DNA of 64,000 bases from Aphrocallistes beatrix (taxonomy: Eukaryota > Porifera > Hexactinellida > Sceptrulophora > Aphrocallistidae), in assembly GCA_963281255.1 (NCBI GenBank), contig OY725489.1, forward strand, positions 3,224,001 through 3,288,000. The letters run 5' to 3'. The stretch's first letter is position 1; each line of letters opens with the position of its first letter. The position numbers and the translations under genes were made by a program. The notes beneath the pieces are model-generated. The model saw only the letters and a list, made by a program, of their open reading frames with translations, searched no databases and was not told the DNA's origin. This document shows, piece after piece, positions 47,181-57,221 of the stretch.

Positions 47181-48029
47181 GGGACAATGCTTCTCTGGGC
47201 AGTGAGCCATGAAATGGCGCGAGGAGCAGCAAACAAAACAGCCCAACCTCGAACTTGGACCCCTGGTGTTGGTCCCGTATCCTTCCTTTTTGGTATTGTT
47301 AGCGTAGTAGGTACTCCTCTTTTTGTTGGAGGGCCCGCGTCGATCGCGATAGACCGCGTTGATTGTTCGTGTCTCGTCGCTCGAGTTGGAGGCAGCAATT
47401 TCCGTTTTGGCATTGCATTCTGGATCTGTAAAATCTCGGGGAACTGGTTGCTCATCCAAGGTCATATATGCTATACGGGTCATGTCCTTATAGCCGTGGT
47501 CTAGAGGGATTATTTTCTCCATCAGGGTACTCTTGACTTTTAAGAGGAACGCGCGCGCATCTTTAGCCTCGATGGCCTCCCTTTCGTCAACCCAGGCGTG
47601 CAATCTTCCCTGAATACCTTCGGGGAATTGGGACACCAGGATGCTACACACCATTTTAAGTGATGCAGCGGCAGCGGTCGCAGAATTCTTGAGACGCTAA
47701 AAAAATCGTCGATAGTCTCTCCCACCTGCCAGTCTGATCTGCATAGGTCCTTGAGTGCACGGTGCGCGTTCTTTGGTGGGTCGAGGTTATCTATAAGTGC
47801 TTCGAATGCCTGGTCGAGATTCTCCTCGTCCTGATTCTCTGCTACGATCTCGACGACGAGTTTCCTTTCTGCCAGTGTACGACATACGTATGCAGGTAGC
47901 AATTGTAAGGCTCTTTGTACTCCACCTTCAGCAATTCTGAGACCCGTGGAGGCCGCGACGAACAAGGCCTACCACTTCTCTATGCGTTCGTGATTCTTTA
48001 GTTCTGGTATGACTAGTCTTTCCGCCATT
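47170..48029 (-). pseudogene. Ty3/gypsy gag with two CCHC knuckles
   Basis: Begins MAERLVIPELKNHERIEKW followed by an in-frame stop at about 47966; open again to a frameshift at a seven-A run near 47700. The nucleocapsid part has two CCHC-type zinc knuckles (CFVCCSSRHFMAHC and CPKCGKKGHELRAC, residues 139-170 of the 46584-47654 frame) that would bind the element RNA. The stop and shift prevent full-length Gag. Confidence 0.87.
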
Positions 48030-48050
48030 CAGTGACTCAAATTGAATTTT

Positions 48051-48210
48051 TGTCGGAATTAACTTAAACTGAGGCCAGCAAACTTTGAAGTTAAGAAATA
48101 CAATTTGAGAAGGAACAACAACACCATATTCCTTAGGGGTGAGAAACTAATGCCTAACTACAACTAGATCCTAGTACTATGGTTGAATAATAACTATGAC
48201 CTCTATGACA
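48051..48210 (-). repeat. 5' LTR of the Ty3/gypsy element
   Basis: 160 bp; plus strand begins tgtcggaattaacttaaact and ends ctctatgaca. It would carry the promoter for minus-strand transcription; no distinct TATA box is evident in so short an LTR. Confidence 0.92.
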
Positions 48211-48305
48211 AGACTATACTCACATAGTATCGAGGTGCCTTTATGGGATCGAAGTAAGAAATAACAGAATATAACTGAGGCAAACTTCTATAATTTTAAA
48301 TTTTT

Positions 48306-48341
48306 AGTTTGCCGACTATACAATGGTATAGTGGCTAACTA
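48306..48341. repeat. Short palindromic repeat, second copy
   Basis: agtttgccgactatac / gtatagtggctaac; same palindrome as 14386-14418 and 61056-61093, directly abutting the split palindromic MITE. Confidence 0.65.
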
Positions 48342-49210
48342 TTGAAATGAGCGGCTATATTTGTTTGTATAACATTATTATTTTTTCTATATCTGTAAGC
48401 AACGTCCAGAGAAAACTATAAAAGATTAAGAGAAGAAAACTTGGGGAAAGGGTGCAATCTGGGCCTCGGGTGTGCAGCTCGGGGTACGATTTTTGATCCG
48501 ACACTTCGCGACACAAGTGTGTCTTTTTGTTTATAACTCAAAAAATCATGCAACCTATCTATTTAACCTTGGATTCCTAAGATAGATCAAAGGATTCTAA
48601 ACAACTTTGTGTCACGAAATTTTTATCGATCCTATCCAGTTTTTTCACAATTTTCGGTTTAAAACCTATGGTCAAGTAAAATGTTCAAATTTTAGAGAAA
48701 TTTCGACTTCATTCAGTAATTCCGACAAAAGTATAAATAATTCTATGATGAATTTTAGCTTACGGATTTAATACATCTATAAGAATATATATATTAGCGT
48801 ATATTTTAATCGGACTCATAGTGGCATTGTGGTGGTACGCAATGTGTTTATGCATAGAAATAAGAATATACGAGCCTCATTTAATCGAAACTGAGTTTAT
48901 CTTATAGATCAAACGATGTAGATATTATTTGTAAAATTTATTTTTTGCTGGACCCATTTCTTCTTTTTCTAATCATTAATTTAATATGGAAGTTCATTCA
49001 ATAATATTGTTTGAGTAGAATATTTCGAGTGAATTCTCTGCCTACAGTATATTCCCACCCACGATGCTTACAGTAAGTGCTAACTATGTCAATCGCACTA
49101 GTAAGTTAATACTGAATAATTCGAATGTTTGGAATACTTTAGAAATGAATGCCTTAATCATTTCAATATTATGGTTTAATAATCAAAGTAATTATCGTAT
49201 CATAGTTTTA

Positions 49211-49436
49211 AAAAATTTAAAATTACAGAAGTTTGCCTCAGTTATATTCTGTTGTTCTTACTTCTTCCCGTAAATGCACCTCGATACCATGTGAGTATAG
49301 TCTGACACAATTAAAATCGTTACAATGATCACAATTTGTGTCAGACTATACTCATGTGGAATCGAGGTGCATTTATGGGAAGAAGTAAGCAACAACAGAA
49401 TATAACTGAGGCAAACTTCTGTAATTTTAAATTTTT
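49211..49436. mobile_element. Palindromic MITE, uninterrupted copy (226 bp)
   Basis: Two ~100-bp arms (aaatttaaaattacagaagt...gtgtcagactatactc) are inverted copies around a short centre. It serves as the empty site for the LTR element insertion at 43938-48210. Confidence 0.9.
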
Positions 49437-49917
49437 ATTCTCAATTGTATAGGGCTGTTCTGATTAGCGAGAGTCAGTCTACTATATTGTAAACCTAGAT
49501 ATTCATTTAAAGCATCTCTCTAACACAATTTCAAATTCCATTGTCACACCAATAGTATTATTCAATTAGTCAGCAAACAGTGTTATAAATAGAATGCTAT
49601 GCATTCATTAATAACCATTGCCCTAATTATTAAACTATAATATTGTAATGATTAAGGCATTCATTTCTGAATATTAATAGTAGATTTCCTTTTGATAACA
49701 ATTAAATTGTTATCTTAAATATGTTAGATGTACTAGTTTAATTAGAAGAAGGAAGGTAGGTAAAACAACTGAATTTCTATTTTTATCTGTATTATTGAAT
49801 AAATTGTATTCTCATCTATTAATTGTTAAAGAAATTTGAAAAATCAGAAAGCATTCCAAACACTTATTATTCAGGGTAAACTTCACACATTTCAGTTGAT
49901 TGACGTTCTACTTAGTA

Positions 49918-51338
49918 CTTACTACCAGGCCCAGATTAGCAACTAAGCCAAATACGACATGGCGTAGGACTGGAGGCCCCAACATGTCGACAAAAAATGT
50001 TTTACCTTCCCTGGTCTAGCTCTGCTGATCAGCGATTGTTCACCCACCCTCCCTGATCACATAATTCTGCGCTTGGGGTCGATAGCGAAGACGTCAGAAA
50101 ATTCTTTCAATAGATCTCTCAGTTGCTGATGCTCTTCTTCATCTAGTAGTTCAGGATTGACAATTACGCAACATTTATCACCATTCTCTTCAGCTCGCCC
50201 TGCCTCGACATGTACAATTTTTGCTCTGGATATTGGTTCCCCACCTTCAATCACAGCTGGGGACTCCTTCCAAATGGACCCTAGGCAGACGCGACAGTCT
50301 TCCAATCAAACACCGTTTCCCGAACCTTTTCCGCAGGTCTCACCCTAGTATCCTTGTCGTCCCAGTTCCAGACAGAATAGAAAATGTGTGTTCAACCACT
50401 TGATCATCGTCCAAGTCCAGAGTCAACTTTGCTTGTCCTATCAAACTCCCTGGGGTATCAGATAACCCGAATAATTTGCCTCTACTACTATGCATATGCT
50501 CAATCAGGTTCAGATCTCGCAAAGTCTCGATGTCCAGCACAGACGGTCCAGCTCCAGAGTCCAATATTGCAGGGTTTGCCGTTCAATTTTATCGGTAGTA
50601 GTAGTACAACGGATAATTCTGAACTTCCATTCTTGGCACATAACACGGACTTGCCTTTACGGATTCCTTTGCTGCGGCAATCCTTCAGTTCATGAACTTT
50701 TTGTCCACAAGAGGGACACTTTTTCTCAGGGCAGAATTTCCAGACGTGGCTACCTCTGCTTTGTATGTCCCTCTGAAGTTGCGAAGAGAGGAGAGAAGCT
50801 ACAAACTTCAAACTGGACTTTGCATCTACTAGCTTTGCGTACCAATGTGTAGAAAAAGTCGTCGATCTCAACCTCAGGTTTCCGCGTTAATTGCAAAATT
50901 CCTGCATCGCAGAGTATGGGTCAATGTGAGGATCGAGAACATTTTATAATATGTCCAGTGCTTCTTTTAAGAATTTCTTTTCTCTCAGTACGTATTTAAC
51001 CAATTCTCTCTCGGGCGGACGGCGACTTACATAGATGGGTAACAGTTGAATTGCTTTGAGTTCCCCGTCCGTCTCACTCAACATGTGTTGCACCGCAGCC
51101 TAAAAAAGTCGCCAATACGTTCCAAATCGTTCAACGGTGGGATTGGAGGAAGTTTTCTGGCCATTGAATTAAATATTATAAGAGCAGAGTGTGAATATTA
51201 TAAGGGCAGAGTGTGCTTCTGTGTGATTCTTTATAATGTTTGATAATTGATATTCTAAGCAGGTAGTTAAATAAAAAGGGCCACATCGTATATTTGGCTT
51301 AGGGCCTCATTGTGTGCTAATCCGGCCATGCTTATTAC
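49918..51338. mobile_element. hAT-like non-autonomous unit containing a gypsy fragment
   Basis: Left end caggcccagattagca at 49926; right end tgctaatccggccatg at 51330, its imperfect complement. Flanks cttactac (49918-49925) and cttattac (51331-51338) form an 8-bp duplication with one difference. Near both ends is (c)taagccaaata. The interior is occupied by a Ty3/gypsy fragment. Confidence 0.7.
50057..51168 (-). pseudogene. Second Ty3/gypsy relic: gag to protease/RT linker
   Basis: From 51163 on the minus strand: MARKLPPIPPLNDLERIGDF (gag start, with stops), then CPEKKCPSCGQKVHELKDC (zinc knuckles, first partly lost), then MDSGAGPSVLDIETLRDLN (protease active site, 50340-50564) and a linker ending LRDLLKEFSDVFAIDPKRRI (50057-50305). 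It is cut off before the RT. It differs from the 43938-48210 element, so it represents another member of the family. No LTR found. Confidence 0.8.
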
Positions 51339-51429
51339 TGTAGGTATCGTGGGTGGGAATATACTGTAGGCATATAATTCGCTCGAAATATTTTACTTAA
51401 ACAATATTATTAAATGAACTTAAGGATAC

Positions 51430-53030
51430 CGCCTGCGAAAAATCCTTAGGTTTGGCTTACAGCATATATTAAGAAGAGAGCTATATAAGATGTTAAGCGT
51501 GGGCAGGTAGTGCAATTAAAAAATATTGAGGCATGCCAAACCGTTTTTGGTTCTCATTTCTAGTTTTTGAGTTACAGCGTCTCAAAGTCGGTTTGTTTCG
51601 TTTTTCGCTAGCACATCCTAATGGTAGAACTTTCTCCACTCTGTAAATTTTTTCGAACATAGGTTTGGATCAAATGCTTTGAAAATTTATTCATATATAG
51701 TCTATAGTATTTGCTATCGCATAGGACCAAAAGAAAGTTAAAAAAAAAAAAAATTGTTAATTTTATAGGGGCTTGAAAAAAAATTGTCAAAAAACAGCGA
51801 AAAAAGCCCGTTTTTTTTAGGAAATCAGCAATAAAATAATAAATTTATAAGATATCGAAAATCGAGTGGTCCTACGTTCATCGCCTGATGAAATGGAACA
51901 ACTCCTGAAAATTTCAAACCTCTATCTCAAACCAATTTTGAGTTAAAATTTTGTAAAGACGATCAATTTTAGAATTTTATAGTTCTGAGATATAAGGATT
52001 TAAAGTTTATTGATCCAAAACAATGTACAATGTGTAATAAATTACGACGAAATGTGTTTGCTAGTATATAATATCATATTACTACATTATTTTTACATAT
52101 TTGAAATAATTTCAATGAGAAATATTGAAAATTCTTCTAAAAATGCCCAGATTTCGCTGAGGCCCGAAGTCCCGATTTTTTTTGAAAATTTGAGAATTAT
52201 AATTATGTTAATTGATATAAAATGTTAAATCCATTCTATTATAGTGAAAGAGGGGCATCTCAAAAGTATATTAGGAAGTTAGAACAAGAGTCTACGACTT
52301 TTAGTTTTCAAGTTAGTATTTTCTGATTATGCTGCGTCATCAAATGCTAATAAATTTATAAAATCAACATTCCATTGTATACGAAGCAATTATTATTAAT
52401 GAATCATGTATATTTAGCGGTATAAATGTATATTAGCCGTTAAGAGCTAGGAATTTGGGCATTTAGATCCTAGGATAAAGAGAAATGTCTAGTTTTCGCC
52501 GAAAAAAGGGGGGTTTGGTGCAAATTTTGGAGATCCAAGGCCATAACTTCGACAATTTTTGACGAAATTGAACCATTTTTTAAAAAATGCATTAATAGCA
52601 ACAATAGTAAGCTTTTCCTGGATAAAATAATCAAGTGACTCATAATTCTTGATCAGGATCACCCTTTACATGGATTCAAAGTTCCCCATAGGATTTGTAT
52701 AACAGTAAAAGCAATGATAGCTCGATAAATATGTGTTTTTTGACAGAAGGTTCCTTGAGGAACTTCTATATTAGTATATTATTTAATGTAATTTTATATA
52801 TCAGGTACTTAATTGCACGGACATCAACCAATTCTGAACTTTATCTAAATTTAAACTTATTTTGAGGTATTATTCGCAATGATTCCCTTGATAACCTTTA
52901 CTTTTGCTATTTTCCAAACGCTTTTATTGTGCTTATACTAATATTACCTTGATTATTGAATATAACTTTGGAAATGTATCAGATTAGCTTTCCCTAATTG
53001 TATCTAGGTGAAAGATTATCATCATCTACA
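51430..53030. other. Non-coding stretch inside the inverted-arm unit
   Basis: AT-rich, poly-A run at 51739-51752. No gene-like frame. It may be internal non-coding DNA of the large inverted-arm unit. Confidence 0.5.
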
Positions 53031-53032
53031 TT

Positions 53033-53121
53033 TCGGTTTATATATAAACCTGGAATTGGTTCATAAATAAACCTGGAATTGGTTTATAAAAAACCTGGAT
53101 TTGGTTTATAAATAAACCTGT
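53033..53121 (+). repeat. Minisatellite of tttataaataaacctggaat units
   Basis: Four imperfect tandem units of about 22-24 bp carrying aacctgga(a/t)ttggtt(t/c)ataaa, immediately downstream of the Mutator-like gene on its strand. Confidence 0.85.
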
Positions 53122-54249
53122 GAATTTTGGAATAGAAATCGTTCTATTTCTGTGGACACACTTCGCAAATCCATTGATTGCGGTATTTGACTCTTAACTC
53201 ATCCACGCAATAAAAATGCCACCATTCAATAAAAATGCCACCATTCTGAGTCAAACCATGAGTGAGATGACTGCAAAACTCGATGGAAGCAAACAGTTGG
53301 AATGTCTCTTTAACTTTCGCAATGTCGAAGGAGGAAAAATTTGTAATAGCTGGGGGAGCGATTGCACTAGTAGTTTCGGCTAATTTCCATCGGCACCAGG
53401 ATGCAGACCCATCTGGACATTTATTATGATCTCCTGCGACGTGAGAAACTAAAACCCATAAAGCCTGTGAGATAGATTCTGCTGATTTACCTCGATTCTG
53501 GAAGACAACAGTCGAATAATTTGAAGAAATATAATTTGCCTTGTCTTCGGTTAGGCGATGTTGTATATATGAATGGTTTTTCGTGTTTCTTTTTACCTTT
53601 TTCAAATGTTTTCCGAGTCGTTTTGTAACATGGGTGGTACACTCCTACTTACTCACTTTAACAACGATAACGTTGATTGCATTAGGCTCAGGAGATGGTT
53701 GTGCGTCGACTCGCGACCTCAAATTATGAGCTGCGGAGAGCATGGAGATATGGCATGCCTGGGTTCCAAGAGCATCCAAGCGTTCGAGATATCGCACAGG
53801 CATATGTGTCAGAGGTGGAGGCATATCGAAGATTGTGGCAAACTTGTGGAGATCCCTCCAAGACATTCCGGTAGAGTGCACAGTAAGTACAGAACGCATA
53901 GTCACATCAGTCATTTGTCTGACTGGAAGGGAAACATTGACACATGTTTCGTTTCTTGGCTTCTCAAGAGGTCTGGAGGAAGGAAATTCTGAGACAACTA
54001 AAGAACAACGGTGGCATTTCACAATAAAACGCGTACTCCAGCCATGTTCCCACGAATGTTCATAAAGGTCTAAGGGGGCTCCGCAGTCTGAACATTTGAG
54101 ACACGCGAAAACATCGGTCAGAATCTCCATATCAACTAACCGCATTCCTCTAGGTCTGTGTGCACTCACTGTAACAGTGTGGTTAGAGGTTGGATAACGG
54201 CATAATATTCGAGATTTAGTAGTCGCTTTTGGCACTGATATATCGGATA

Positions 54250-55601
54250 TACAGGGTGTATCATAAGTGTTGTCGGGTAGTAGAATTGTCAAAGTAGTCA
54301 TACTATTGTATTATAACCACAAGTAGTCTTCATTTATTAGTTCAGTATTGCTTAGTATCCCGTTGCACTTTGTAGAAAATTACTTAGTCTATTTCTAGCT
54401 AAACTGAAATTCCAGAATTTTTACTATCGTTGTCAACCTGTTATTTCCAGGAAAATGAATGTCCGAGATCATGGTTTAGAGCTCCGTACGCAGGCCATTG
54501 GGATGTTGAATGCAGGAATGACTCAGAAGGATGTTGCATTAAAGCTCCGAGTTAGTTTGAGATCAATCGAACGTTGGTGGAACAAAGAGAAACTTGGAGA
54601 ATCTCAAAAGACCAAAAGTCGCCCCGGACGAAATTCAACTGTTAAAAAGGCCGCCAAAATTATGATTTCGAAATCTCTCGGTAAGAGAGGAAAATCTACT
54701 AGGAAACTGGCAAGAATAGTGAGTAATAGGGGATATCCTATATCCCATTCAACTGTTTACCGATATCTCAGGGATAGCTTAGGAGTGAGATCCTTTAAAA
54801 GGCCAAAAATCCCGCGATTGACTGCGAAAATGAAGGAAAACCGTCTAAAATTTGCTGAATTTCGCAAAGAATGGACTGTTGAGAATTGGAAACGCGTTTT
54901 GTGGTCTGACGAAGCACCCTTTCAATTGTTCAATACCCCAAATAGACAAAATGATCGTGTTTGGGCTCGGAATTCAGCTGAGGTTGAGCCTTGTGTTCAA
55001 GTCAAATTTCCTGGAAAAATTAACGTCTGGGGCATGATGTCACATCGTGCAGTATCTGAGTTGCATATTGTTCCGCAAAAACAGACGATAAATGGTTGTT
55101 ACTACCGAAACTATATTCTGGAAAAGACCTGTAAAGATGCCATTGAACGTAGGTCGGATTATGGTTCAATAATGGAGAAGTCAATGCTCTCAAACATGTC
55201 GAATTTTATTTTCATGCAGGATGGTGCCCCAGCACACACAGCAAATTTGACTCAAGTCTGGTGTGCAGAGCATTTCCCAGGGTTTTGGCGTAAAGGGGAG
55301 TGGCCAGGCAACTCACCCGATCTCAATCCTATCGAGAATCTATGGTCGATTTTGAAGGATAGTGTCAGTCAAATGGAGAATGTCACTAAAATCGAAGACC
55401 TGATTTTTCAAGTAAAAAAGGCCTGGGCAAGCATTGACCCGAATATCTTGGAAAATCTAGTCACCAGTATGCCTGATCGTATTAAATCAGTAATAGATAG
55501 TCGAGGAGATTACATAAATAAGTGAAAATCTATACATGATATACATTCTGGGTTTTTACATTCAATTATATTACCCGACAACACTTATGATACACCCTGT
55601 A
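54250..55601 (+). mobile_element. Complete Tc1/mariner transposon (DD37E), 1348 bp
   Basis: Starts TA|cagggtgtatcataagtgtt (element from 54252) and ends aacacttatgatacaccctg|TA (55599), with inverted ends of about 28 bp (through gtcgggta). Inserted at TA in the Mutator-like reading frame; removing it with one TA leaves the frame continuous. Confidence 0.96.
54455..55525 (+). CDS. Tc1/mariner transposase, DD37E, 356 aa, intact frame
   Basis: Cut-and-paste transposase acting in the nucleus. The paired-like DNA-binding part covers residues 1-125: first helix-turn-helix at about 9-45 (TQKDVALKLRVSLRSIERWW), a GRPR-like linker (KSRPGRN, 54-60), and the second at about 70-108. The catalytic triad is D152 (LWSDEAPFQLF), D256 (FMQDGAPAHTA) and E294 (SPDLNPIENLW), giving 37 residues between the second D and E, i.e. 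DD37E rather than the DD34E of classical Tc1 elements. The start ATG at 54455 lies about 200 bp inside the left end; the stop at 55525 is 74 bp before the right end. No stops or shifts: the element is plausibly active or was recently. Confidence 0.95.
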   Translation: MNVRDHGLELRTQAIGMLNAGMTQKDVALKLRVSLRSIERWWNKEKLGESQKTKSRPGRNSTVKKAAKIMISKSLGKRGKSTRKLARIVSNRGYPISHSTVYRYLRDSLGVRSFKRPKIPRLTAKMKENRLKFAEFRKEWTVENWKRVLWSDEAPFQLFNTPNRQNDRVWARNSAEVEPCVQVKFPGKINVWGMMSHRAVSELHIVPQKQTINGCYYRNYILEKTCKDAIERRSDYGSIMEKSMLSNMSNFIFMQDGAPAHTANLTQVWCAEHFPGFWRKGEWPGNSPDLNPIENLWSILKDSVSQMENVTKIEDLIFQVKKAWASIDPNILENLVTSMPDRIKSVIDSRGDYINK

Positions 55602-55945
55602 TATCCTCTCCTAGGAAGTCGGTGCCCTACATTCTTATGTGGTCGTGAGTCGTCCAGTTTGACAGTCTTCTTGGGGAGACTGTGTTGATTTCCATGAAAA
55701 TTCTTTCTAGGGCGCCCTCTTTTCGATGTTGGAGGGGATTGGTGGAAGGAAGCTGCTGTCTCTTGAGAAGATAACTCGAAATCAAAAAACTGGCCGGAAA
55801 GTCCAACAGTACTGGGCGTAGAGGTGGTGGGTGATTGGACGAGAGAATCTGGAGAGATAGAACCAGAATCTACCCCTGAATTGGATTCACCAACGTCCCA
55901 AATAACAAGGGGAGGATCGCTACCTGAAGAGGTGAATGACATCAC

Positions 55946-56640
55946 TGCAATAACAGTATGCTAAAACTATAATTATGTAAATAGTATATAAGTATTTTCA
56001 TAAATTTTGAACAAATCTGAGTTATGATCAAATTATGAAAATAATAAAAATATGTACTAAGAGTAAAAATGTAATAAATAGAAAAAAGATTATAATTCAT
56101 ATTGTAAACCTTTTGCAAAATAAAAAATTCGATCATTTTATCAAGTGGAGATATATCATTTTTCTAAGGGCAATAAGTAGAGAATCCTTAGTATTTACCA
56201 CAAATACAAACAATAAAACAATCATTACTGATTGATAACATAAACACTGAATATTTCTGAAACAAAAAGAAAAAAAAAGGAATAGAAGGGATTCGATACT
56301 AGTACACGAGTATAACGAGTAATAAAATTACAACGCACTAACAGACTAGGCTAAAATGTTTAAAAATATTTAAGAAGATCTAATTAATAATAAAATCATC
56401 AAATAACTCCTTTGGGACTAAGAGGGCAAAAAAATATATGAAAATAAAAAAATTTCAAAATTGACCGAAATTTTCCATTGTTAGGTGAGATATGGGGGTC
56501 AAAATTTGGAAAATCTTTATTATAATAAAATAATTCGCGTTTAGAGTGAAAACCACTCATATGAAGTTACTTTTAAGACGATAAAAAATTTTTCGAGTTC
56601 TGGTCGAAAAAAATCAAAAATTTCGAAGGCTCCTTAAATT
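55946..56640. other. Non-coding stretch
   Basis: Very AT-rich sequence upstream of the Mutator-like gene on its strand. No gene. It could contain that gene's promoter, but no specific element is recognised. Confidence 0.5.
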
Positions 56641-57221
56641 TTAAATAAATAATTAGAAAAGGAAGAAATTGGTATAGCAAAAATATAAATTTTTCAAATA
56701 ATATATACATCGTTTGGTCTATAAGATTAAATCAGTTTCGATTAAATGAGGTTCGTATATTCTTATTTCTATGCATAAACACATTGCGTACCACCACAAT
56801 GCCACTATGAGTCCGATTAAAAATATACGCTAGGATATATATTCTTATAGATCTATTAAATCCTTATCCTATAATTCATCATTATATTATTTATACTTTT
56901 GTCAGAATTAATGAATGAAGTCGACATTTTACATGACCTTGGGTTTTAAACCGAATATTGTAAAAAAACTGGATAGGATCGATCAAAATTTCGTGACACA
57001 TATTTGTTGATCTATCTTAGAAGCCCAAGTTTAAATAAATAAGTTGCATATTTTTTAGTTATAAGCACAGAAAAAAGTGGTACAATTGTGTCGCAAAGTG
57101 TCGGATCAAACATCGTACCCCGAACTGCACACCCGAGGCCCAGGCAACATCTCTTCCCCAAGTTTTTTCTCTTAATATCTTATCGTTTTCTCGGGACGCA
57201 GCTTACAGATATATAATATAT

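Larger units (their letters stand above)
43938..48210 (-). mobile_element. Ty3/gypsy LTR retrotransposon, full length but inactivated
   Basis: 4273 bp from LTR to LTR, coding strand minus, with gag, protease, reverse transcriptase, RNase H and integrase in the order typical of Ty3/gypsy. Multiple frameshifts and at least one early stop in gag inactivate it. A 4-bp duplication (agac) flanks it. A purine-rich tract (minus strand, 44101-44113) precedes the 3' LTR and is the likely polypurine tract; a standard tRNA primer site next to the 5' LTR was not recognised. Confidence 0.93.
43801..48305. mobile_element. Palindromic MITE split by the LTR retrotransposon
   Basis: 43801-43937 and 48211-48305 are the two parts of one palindromic element whose uninterrupted copy is at 49211-49436 (aaatttaaaattacagaagt ... 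and complement). The target sequence agac is duplicated at 43934-43937 and 48211-48214. Confidence 0.9.
48987..51425. repeat. Inverted arms of ~95 bp around nested elements
   Basis: 48987-49080 (ttcattcaataatattgttt, cctacagtatattcccaccc) is the reverse complement of 51338-51425. They bracket the palindromic MITE at 49211-49436 and the hAT-like unit at 49926-51330. They are likely the ends of one further non-autonomous insertion. Confidence 0.7.
53144..55945 (-). pseudogene. Mutator-like transposase gene, catalytic core deleted, split by Tc1
   Basis: Minus strand, three parts. Part 1 (55945 to 55602): N-terminus with an AT-hook-like SKRGRPRKN at residues 74-82. Part 2 (54249 to 53645), after the Tc1 insertion: GMRLVDMEILTDVF, CLKCSDCGAPLDLYEHSW, KCHRCSLVVSEFPSSRPLEK and DMPPPLTHM, the N-terminal zinc-containing region of the metazoan Mutator-like transposase family. 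Part 3 (about 53645 to 53144): HVTKRLGKHLKKVKRNTKN, LTEDKANYISSNYSTVVFQN, GDHNKCPDGSASWCRW and a PHD-like tail (WWHFYCV...WICEVC). The central part with the first catalytic aspartates is missing between parts 2 and 3. The end of part 2 reads aaa|gtgagtaagt, a strong splice-donor match, so an exon may have been deleted with its introns. The protein cannot be catalytic. Confidence 0.75.
48388..57214. mobile_element. Candidate 8.8-kb unit with inverted arms of ~575-600 bp around a Mutator-like gene
   Basis: 48388-48985 is the reverse complement of 56640-57214, with shared phrases such as ggggtacgat, tcgatcctatccagttttt, gactcatagtggcattgtgg and tgtttatgcatagaaataag, at roughly 85-90 per cent identity. 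Outer edges read tatatctgtaagc... on both sides. Long terminal inverted repeats around a Mutator-like transposase are typical of Mutator-superfamily elements, but no flanking 8-11-bp duplication was found, and several other elements have inserted between the arms. Confidence 0.6.

Noticed and set aside
46490..47504. Plus-strand ORFs across the gypsy gag/protease region
   Set aside because: Shadows of the minus-strand retrotransposon frames, which carry all the recognisable motifs.
53573..54065. Plus-strand ORFs of 107-139 codons
   Set aside because: Opposite strand of the Mutator-like gene; no independent motif.
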